A stretch of DNA of 64,000 nt, taken from contig NC_013407.1 of the NCBI RefSeq assembly GCF_000024625.1, positions 744,001-808,000 of the forward strand, read 5' to 3'. This document shows positions 58,620 to 64,000 of this stretch, piece by piece. This DNA is from Methanocaldococcus vulcanius M7. GTDB taxonomy: Archaea > AGJL01 > Methanococci > Methanococcales > Methanocaldococcaceae. Position 1 is the first letter of the stretch. The number at the start of each line of letters is the position of its first letter. Position numbers and translations under genes: made by a program. The notes beneath the pieces are model-generated. The model searched no databases and was not told the DNA's origin. It saw only the letters and a program-made list of their open reading frames with translations.

Positions 58620-59729
58620 TTAAGGTAGCCATGTGCTTTCGTCTTTTATTTTTTCTGGAAGATAGGTATTAACTACATACTTTAACCCATACTTTGCTAA
58701 TGACTGCTGTTCTGCCCTGACACCCATATCTAACATCTGTTTTAATGCCTTCTGCCACTCAGGGAAACTTCTAACGAAATCATCATTTTTTAACCCATCT
58801 TTTATTCTCTTAATATCCTGTTCTTTTAGTGGATGTGTTGGTAGATCGTAATCGACTATATCTTGAGGAGTTACCCCAATCAACCTCGCAGAGGGAATGG
58901 AAAGTTTATCAGCCAGATGTATTGCTTTTCCACTTCCGACCTTCAATGTTCTATAAATGTTCAGATACCCGTAAGGGTCTCCATCCGTAAAAACCAAAAC
59001 AGGAATATCATACTCCTCATGTAATCTTTTTATAAACCTCCTTGTAGCTCTTGCAGGAACTCCTTTTAAAGATACCAATATACAGTTATGTTTATCCCAA
59101 AATCTCTCTGCATTTAACCTTGCAAACATACCTGATGTTTCTATTGCCAGTATAAAATCAGCATTTGTTTCAAGATTAAGTTTTGTTATGTCGTTTGGAA
59201 TGTTATATGCTCCAGTTCCTAATTTAGAACAATCAACGACGAGTTCTCCTTCCGGTGTTTCCTCTATTATTTTTAATGGCCCTACTACTGAGGAACCATC
59301 CTCCTCTGGAATAAACCCTAAATGTTCTCTCAAAACTCCGAGTGCTGCTTCCAAGTCCTCAATAACGTTGTTTGATGCCTGCTGTTCGTCAAATCTCGCT
59401 TCTCCCCAGTTTTTTGAGACATAATATGCTTCCCTTAATGTTGAGAAATCATCTGTTTCTAATAACTGTTTTGCAAATTCCATCATTTTAGTGGTTTGAG
59501 CAAAAATCTTTGCCTGATTTACAGTTAGAGTTCTTGCTTTTTCTTTACCAACCAGTGTAAATGAACCCTTTTCTCTATCAAACATTGCATTGGATAAACT
59601 TCTAATTGGCATCGTTATTTTCGGTCTTTTTCCTTTCATTAAATCATTATACATCTTTTTAGCCAAATCGATAATTTTCTGTCTCGCAATTTCTCTCGGC
59701 TTTTTTGATAGCGTAGGAATCTTAACCAT
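58620..59729 (-). CDS. top6A: DNA topoisomerase VI subunit A
   Basis: Spo11-like DNA-cleaving subunit of the archaeal type IIB topoisomerase. The 369-residue protein has a winged-helix part with the catalytic Tyr (REAYYVSKNWGEARF, about residue 106) and a Toprim domain (LVFTDGDPYGYLNIYRTLKVG) for metal binding. The ATPase subunit gene top6B is not next to it, although the two are often paired. GGTGAGGTAGA precedes ATG. Divergent from ftsZ. MJ0369-like. Confidence 0.97.
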   Translation of the reverse strand: MVKIPTLSKKPREIARQKIIDLAKKMYNDLMKGKRPKITMPIRSLSNAMFDREKGSFTLVGKEKARTLTVNQAKIFAQTTKMMEFAKQLLETDDFSTLREAYYVSKNWGEARFDEQQASNNVIEDLEAALGVLREHLGFIPEEDGSSVVGPLKIIEETPEGELVVDCSKLGTGAYNIPNDITKLNLETNADFILAIETSGMFARLNAERFWDKHNCILVSLKGVPARATRRFIKRLHEEYDIPVLVFTDGDPYGYLNIYRTLKVGSGKAIHLADKLSIPSARLIGVTPQDIVDYDLPTHPLKEQDIKRIKDGLKNDDFVRSFPEWQKALKQMLDMGVRAEQQSLAKYGLKYVVNTYLPEKIKDESTWLP

Positions 59730-59874
59730 TCTACCTCACCAGATAATTTTTTAAACTAAATGTATTACATATTATCGTTATTGTTAATTTAAGATATGAA
59801 CAACCAATAGATTTTTATACCTCATCTTAAAATTGAATAATAATGATATATTACAGTGATCTTGCAGGGGAATA

Positions 59875-59885
59875 CTATATAAATA
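59875..59885 (+). promoter_or_regulatory. TATA box of ftsZ
   Basis: CTATATAAATA, 75 bp before the ftsZ GTG. It would start transcription near 59908, before a pyrimidine-rich CCCTCCCCTTTC stretch. Confidence 0.45.
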
Positions 59886-59960
59886 TACATATATAATCAT
59901 TTGGTCAACCCTCCCCTTTCTTTCATTTATTAATTTAAAAATTTATATGGAGGTTATAGC

Positions 59961-61055
59961 GTGAAGTTTTTAAAAAGTGTATTAGAGGAAGGAAAGAACC
60001 TTGACGAGTTTGATGAGTTGGATTTAACTCCTGAAGATAAAGAGTTGTTAGAATATCTCCAACAAACAAAGGCAAAAATCACTGTTGTTGGATGCGGTGG
60101 AGCAGGAAACAACACGATAACAAGGTTAAAAATGGAAGGGATAGAAGGGGCTAAAACCGTTGCCATCAATACAGATGCTCAACAACTAATCAGGACAAAA
60201 GCAGATAAAAAGATCTTAATCGGAAAAAAATTAACCAGAGGTTTGGGAGCTGGAGGTAATCCAAAAATTGGAGAAGAAGCAGCAAAAGAAAGTGCGGAAG
60301 AGATTAAAGCTGCGGTTCAAGATTCGGACATGGTATTTATTACATGCGGTTTAGGAGGAGGAACAGGGACAGGATCATCTCCAGTAGTGGCTGAGATCTC
60401 TAAGAAGGTAGGGGCTTTGACAGTTGCAGTAGTCACCCTCCCCTTTGTAATGGAAGGAAAAGTTAGAATGAGAAATGCAATGGAGGGTTTGGAGAGGTTA
60501 AAACAACATACCGACACATTAGTAGTAATTCCAAACGAGAAATTATTTGAAATCGTTCCAAACATGCCTTTAAAACTTGCATTCAAAGTGGCTGATGAAG
60601 TTTTAATTAATGCAGTTAAAGGATTAGTTGAGCTTATCACAAAAGATGGACTAATAAATGTTGATTTTGCTGATGTTAAGGCAGTTATGAGCAATGGCGG
60701 TTTAGCGATGATTGGAATTGGAGAGAGCGATAGTGAGAAAAGAGCAAAAGAAGCTGTAAATATGGCATTAAACTCACCTTTGCTTGATGTAGATATAGAT
60801 GGAGCTACTGGAGCGTTAATCCACGTTATGGGTCCAGAAGATCTTACCTTAGAGGAAGCAAGAGAAGTTGTGGCAACAGTATCTTCAAGATTGGATCCAA
60901 ATGCTACAATCATCTGGGGAGCTACAATAGATGAGAACTTAGAAAATACTGTAAGAGTTTTACTTGTAATCACAGGAGTTCAGTCAAGAGTTGAATTCGG
61001 AGAAACGGGACTTAAAAGGAAAAAATTAGAATTAACAGGAATTCCAAAAATTTAA
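59961..61055 (+). CDS. ftsZ: Cell division GTPase FtsZ (FtsZ1 type)
   Basis: Tubulin-like protein that polymerises into the division ring. 364 residues: [13 protein letters not shown] (T1 loop), [18 protein letters not shown], the tubulin signature [11 protein letters not shown] (about residues 133-143), and VNVDFADVK-like T7 (here [11 protein letters not shown]) with catalytic Asp. An N-terminal extension of about 38 residues precedes the fold, as in the M. jannaschii protein MJ0370. It starts with GTG after GGAGG. secE follows after 9 bp. Confidence 0.97.
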   Translation: MKFLKSVLEEGKNLDEFDELDLTPEDKELLEYLQQTKAKITVVGCGGAGNNTITRLKMEGIEGAKTVAINTDAQQLIRTKADKKILIGKKLTRGLGAGGNPKIGEEAAKESAEEIKAAVQDSDMVFITCGLGGGTGTGSSPVVAEISKKVGALTVAVVTLPFVMEGKVRMRNAMEGLERLKQHTDTLVVIPNEKLFEIVPNMPLKLAFKVADEVLINAVKGLVELITKDGLINVDFADVKAVMSNGGLAMIGIGESDSEKRAKEAVNMALNSPLLDVDIDGATGALIHVMGPEDLTLEEAREVVATVSSRLDPNATIIWGATIDENLENTVRVLLVITGVQSRVEFGETGLKRKKLELTGIPKI

Positions 61056-61064
61056 GGGGAGAGT

Positions 61065-61274
61065 ATGAGAGATCTAAACAAAAAAATTGAAGAACTCAAA
61101 GAGTTCTTAGAAGAATGTAAAAGGGTCTGGTTAGTTTTGAAAAAACCTACAAGAGATGAGTTTTTAGCGGTTGCAAAAGTAACTGCAATGGGAATTTCCT
61201 TGCTTGGAATATTGGGTTATATAATCCACGTTCCAGCCACATACATAAAAGGCATTTTAAAAGCAAAGCCATAA
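61065..61274 (+). CDS. secE: Preprotein translocase subunit SecE (Sec61 gamma)
   Basis: The 69-residue single-span protein clamps the SecY channel. Amphipathic helix KKIEELKEFLEECKRVWLV in the cytoplasm, the conserved KKPTRDEFLAVAKVT turn, then the membrane helix MGISLLGILGYIIHVPATYI. GGGGAGAGT precedes ATG. It is cotranscribed with ftsZ, as in M. jannaschii (MJ0371). It fits with SecF and signal peptidase elsewhere in the window. Confidence 0.95.
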   Translation: MRDLNKKIEELKEFLEECKRVWLVLKKPTRDEFLAVAKVTAMGISLLGILGYIIHVPATYIKGILKAKP

Positions 61275-61493
61275 ATTTTTAACTGGTTTTATTTACATAC
61301 TTCAATATAATTATTTTTGTAAAGTAAAGTTAAATAGACAAGAATATAAATTATTATTCGAATTACTATTTTAGTATTAGTTTTTAACTAAAATTTAAAA
61401 GTTTGGCAACTTTTATGTTAATTATCAAATGAAAATAATAAACTTAACAAACAAATTTTTTAAATGATAAACAATAATAATTGAGGTTAAGTT

Positions 61494-62714
61494 ATGTTAA
61501 TAGTTGATGTAAATCATGGGGGCTTGATTCTTGCAGAGGAGTATCTAAAACTTGGATATGATGTAGAGATCTTTGACATATACAAAAAATTGAAAAAATC
61601 AGCAGAGGCACTGGCAAAATATAAAAAACTAAAAGAGACGTATGGAGATAAGATAAAAGTAATCTTTACTACTCCAAATTTCGATAAATATAATAAAATA
61701 ATTGCTCCAATTCATTGTCCAATAGATTGCGATTTTTTACCATTTAACGATGCAGTATCTTTCCTAATCGAAAAAAAATATGGAAAGTTGTATAGAAAAA
61801 TAATAAACATAACAGGAGTAAAAGGAAAAACCACAACAACATCGTTAATAGCCCATATTTTAAAAGATCAATACAACATTTTTCTCCATAACTCTAACTC
61901 TGGCTCTATCTCTCCTCCCGCAGTGTTGGCTGTGCTAAATAAATTGAATAATATATCTCACATTGATGATTATGATTATTTTATTTTTGAAACATCATTA
62001 GGCCTTGTTAAGTGCAAATTTGGAGCCATAACCAATATTTTAGAAAACTACAAAATCGCAGGGGGAAGAAGATCTGCGTTAATTGCAAAATTTGGAAGTT
62101 TAAAAAATGCCGATTATTGTTTTGTAAATAAAAAAGATGTAGAAAAATATCATCTAACCAATTTAAATTTTAAAAAAGACATCTCAATTTTGGACATTGA
62201 AAAATCAGAAATTATACAGAAGTATCCTTTAAAATTTAAATATAATGGCATAAACTTTGAGTTTAATGAAAAAGTATTTGGAAATCATTTTGTAGAGAAT
62301 ACCATATTTTCATTTGAGATCTGTAAGTTTTTAGTCGATGTTGACCATATTTTGGATAGGTTAAAATCGTTTAATCTAAAAAATCGTATGGAGATTAAAA
62401 AAGTTGAAGATAAAGTTATTGTTAAAAATGTAAACCCTGGATTAGATATAAAAGCGATAAAATACGCGATTAAAGATTTTTTAGAGGTTTTCAATGGAGA
62501 CATTTATATAGGTGGGGACTTTGGAATTGTCTGCGAAGAGATAGATGTTAAAAAACTTGCAGATGTATTAAAACAGTTTAATTGTAAATATTACCTTGTG
62601 GGGGATATTGGAAAAGAGTTAAGAAAGTATATTGATGGAGAGATTGTAGATGAAATTAAAGAGCATGACTTCAATAAAGGCGTGTTATTGATCCTTAGAA
62701 AAAAACTATCGTAA
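61494..62714 (+). CDS. cfbE: Mur ligase family protein, probable coenzyme F430 synthetase
   Basis: The 406-residue Mur-type ATP-dependent ligase has P-loop GVKGKTTTTS (108-117), FETSLGLVKC with the conserved Glu, and an ADP-binding C-terminal region with the FNLKNRMEI arginine segment and NPGLDIKAIK. Methanogens have no murein; one known member of this family is CfbE, the last enzyme of F430 synthesis, which closes a ring on the nickel tetrapyrrole. The other likely candidate would be an unrelated cofactor or pseudomurein-like ligase. No other cfb gene is adjacent. GAGGTTAAGTT precedes ATG. Confidence 0.7.
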   Translation: MLIVDVNHGGLILAEEYLKLGYDVEIFDIYKKLKKSAEALAKYKKLKETYGDKIKVIFTTPNFDKYNKIIAPIHCPIDCDFLPFNDAVSFLIEKKYGKLYRKIINITGVKGKTTTTSLIAHILKDQYNIFLHNSNSGSISPPAVLAVLNKLNNISHIDDYDYFIFETSLGLVKCKFGAITNILENYKIAGGRRSALIAKFGSLKNADYCFVNKKDVEKYHLTNLNFKKDISILDIEKSEIIQKYPLKFKYNGINFEFNEKVFGNHFVENTIFSFEICKFLVDVDHILDRLKSFNLKNRMEIKKVEDKVIVKNVNPGLDIKAIKYAIKDFLEVFNGDIYIGGDFGIVCEEIDVKKLADVLKQFNCKYYLVGDIGKELRKYIDGEIVDEIKEHDFNKGVLLILRKKLS

Positions 62715-62786
62715 ATTTAGATTTTTTAATTTTTTGTTTTTATAATTTAGTTCATAAAATATGAATTTTAATTCAAAATAGAAAAC

Positions 62787-62794
62787 TTTATATA
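62787..62794 (+). promoter_or_regulatory. TATA box of pstS
   Basis: TTTATATA, 49 bp before the GTG at 62843, with GAAAAC upstream as possible BRE. Start of transcription is expected near 62816. Phosphate-responsive control is likely by analogy, but I see no operator. Confidence 0.45.
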
Positions 62795-62842
62795 CCATTG
62801 TGTAGCTTACACTTTTATCGTAAAACCTTGAAAGGTGATGAT

Positions 62843-63973
62843 GTGAAAAAAATATTGGCAATAGCACTGGGGTTGTGCTTAATAATCCCAATAATCTCAC
62901 TTGCAGGATGTGTCAGCAGTGAAAAATCTTCCTCATCAACAATAATAATCAGAACTACTGGGGCTACATTTCCAAAATATCAAATCCAAAAATGGATCGA
63001 GGACTATCAGAAAACTCACCCAAATGTAAGGATTGAATATGAAGGCGGAGGTAGTGGATACGGACAAGAGGTATTTGCAAAAGGTTTAACAGATATTGGA
63101 AGAACAGACCCTCCTGTTAAGGAAGATATGTGGAAGAAATTCTTATCAACTGGAGATCAGCCATTGCAATTCCCTGAAATTGTTGGAGCAGTTGTTATAA
63201 CCTACAACATCCCAGAAATAGGAAATAAAACCCTAAAATTAAGTAGAGATGTTTTAGCAGATATATTCTTAGGAAAGATCACATACTGGGACGATGAAAG
63301 AATTAAAAAAATAAACCCAGAAATTGCTGATAAACTTCCACATAAAAAGATTATCGTTGTTCATAGAAGTGATGCAAGTGGAACAACTGCTATATTTACA
63401 ACATATTTAAGCTTAATTAGTAAGGACTGGGCTGAAAAGGTTGGAGCTGGAAAAACTGTTAATTGGCCAGTTGATAATATGGGAAGAGGAGTTGCTGGAA
63501 AAGGGAACCCAGGAGTTGTGGCAATAGTTAAATCAACACCTTACACAATCGCTTACACTGAACTTTCATACGCTATTGAAGATAATCTTCCAGTTGCAGC
63601 ACTTGAAAATAAAAATGGAAACTTCGTTAAACCAACAGATAGTACAATAAAAGCAGCTGTTTCAGCAGTTAAAGCAAACATTCCAAGTCCAACAGAGGGA
63701 TACAAAGAGGACTTAAAACAGATGTTAGATGCTCCAGGAGATAACGCTTACCCAATAGTTGCATTCACACACCTACTTGTCTGGGAAAACAAAGAAATGA
63801 AAAATGGCAAGCACCACTATACACCAGAGAAGGCAAAGGCAATAAAAGATTTCTTAACCTGGGTTTTAACAGAAGGGCAGAAGCCAGAGCATTTAGCTCC
63901 CGGCTATGTAGGATTACCTCAAGATGTTGCTAAAATAGGATTAAATGCTGTAAATATGATAAAAGAGCAATAA
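62843..63973 (+). CDS. pstS: Phosphate ABC transporter substrate-binding lipoprotein PstS
   Basis: Captures phosphate outside the membrane for the Pst transporter. About 376 residues. The N-terminus MKKILAIALGLCLIIPIISLAGC ends in a clear lipobox LAGC. Binding-loop segments are TTGATFPKYQIQKW, EGGGSGYGQE, DIGRTDPPV and HRSDASGTTAIFTTYL, all typical of PstS. The start is GTG at 62843 after AGGTGATGAT; the longer frame from 62798 has no ribosome site and no function. Permease and ATPase genes would lie beyond the window, to the right. Confidence 0.94.
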   Translation: MKKILAIALGLCLIIPIISLAGCVSSEKSSSSTIIIRTTGATFPKYQIQKWIEDYQKTHPNVRIEYEGGGSGYGQEVFAKGLTDIGRTDPPVKEDMWKKFLSTGDQPLQFPEIVGAVVITYNIPEIGNKTLKLSRDVLADIFLGKITYWDDERIKKINPEIADKLPHKKIIVVHRSDASGTTAIFTTYLSLISKDWAEKVGAGKTVNWPVDNMGRGVAGKGNPGVVAIVKSTPYTIAYTELSYAIEDNLPVAALENKNGNFVKPTDSTIKAAVSAVKANIPSPTEGYKEDLKQMLDAPGDNAYPIVAFTHLLVWENKEMKNGKHHYTPEKAKAIKDFLTWVLTEGQKPEHLAPGYVGLPQDVAKIGLNAVNMIKEQ

Positions 63974-64000
63974 CGTTAAATTAAAACATATCCCAATTTA

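Noticed and set aside
59841-59960. AGGGGA...TCCCCT pairing before ftsZ as a possible riboswitch
   Set aside because: The arms are only 6 bp, the loop is about 50 bases, and the first arm lies upstream of the expected transcription start.

Overview
The window is a 64 kb piece of an AT-rich methanogen chromosome, almost certainly a Methanocaldococcus (class Methanococci, hyperthermophile). The evidence is the gene content: formylmethanofuran dehydrogenase, F420, methanopterin and probable F430 cofactor genes, an archaeal histone, FtsZ, topoisomerase VI subunit A, aIF2-gamma, aIF5B and ADP-dependent phosphofructokinase. Almost every protein looks like a close relative of a Methanocaldococcus jannaschii protein. 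Locus names such as MJ0262 are recalled from memory, not searched. Most starts follow a GGTGAT-type or GGGGA-type ribosome binding site, and this was used to correct several starts.

Layout. 1-1065: 3' part of a CRISPR array that begins outside the window, with a decayed tail. 1134-2742: a PfpI/DJ-1-like exported protein and a soluble HAD phosphatase/ATPase. 2772-15258: a carbohydrate block with phosphoglycerate mutase, GH57 and GH15 glucan hydrolases, a GT4 glycosyltransferase, GT5 glycogen synthase, phosphoglucose isomerase and ADP-phosphofructokinase, running into ArfB (deazaflavin/riboflavin pathway) and a fumarase beta subunit. 15261-19023: a DUF167 protein, the tetraether lipid synthase Tes, MptN and dCTP deaminase/dUTPase. 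19085-20765: a second, complete CRISPR array with leader and decayed tail, using the same repeat. 20809-25755: an unknown exported protein coupled to a signal peptidase, a DUF84 nucleotide phosphatase with a zinc knuckle, and aIF5B interrupted by a 179-residue mini-intein in its P-loop. 25959-31396: the fwd operon (C, YbjQ-like, A, D, G, F) led by an HTH-ferredoxin protein and faced by a divergent HTH regulator, with two strong palindromes between them. 32612-38498: SecF, a membrane-tethered winged-helix protein, a glycosyltransferase-like protein, CofD and a THUMP-FtsJ methyltransferase. 38580-45433: histone, UMP kinase, a small zinc protein, a GC-rich structured RNA candidate, S6e, aIF2-gamma, NurA and MetRS. 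45508-51605: PHP protein, zinc-ribbon protein, exported protein, Rnl3-type RNA ligase, an ABC permease/ATPase pair and HisF. 51705-58597: MinD-like ATPase, a large exported repeat protein, MptD, NadA, nucleoside kinase, DUF2111 and methanogenesis marker 5. 58620-63973: Top6A, FtsZ, SecE, a Mur-ligase-like protein (probably CfbE) and PstS.

The genes form two main functional blocks. One makes, breaks down and feeds glycogen into a modified glycolysis. The other fixes CO2 onto methanofuran through Fwd. The cofactors for methanogenesis are built by MptD, MptN, CofD, ArfB and probably CfbE, and Tes builds the membrane lipids. Both CRISPR arrays must be served by cas genes elsewhere, because none is in the window. 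No tRNA, rRNA or insertion sequence was recognised.

The most unusual items are: the four-fold tandem repeat of one spacer and the tandem duplication of a two-spacer block; a spacer complementary to its own repeat; the endonuclease-less intein; a signal peptidase gene whose best-supported start codon is ATC; the GC-rich RNA candidate before rps6e; and the palindromes controlling the fwd region.
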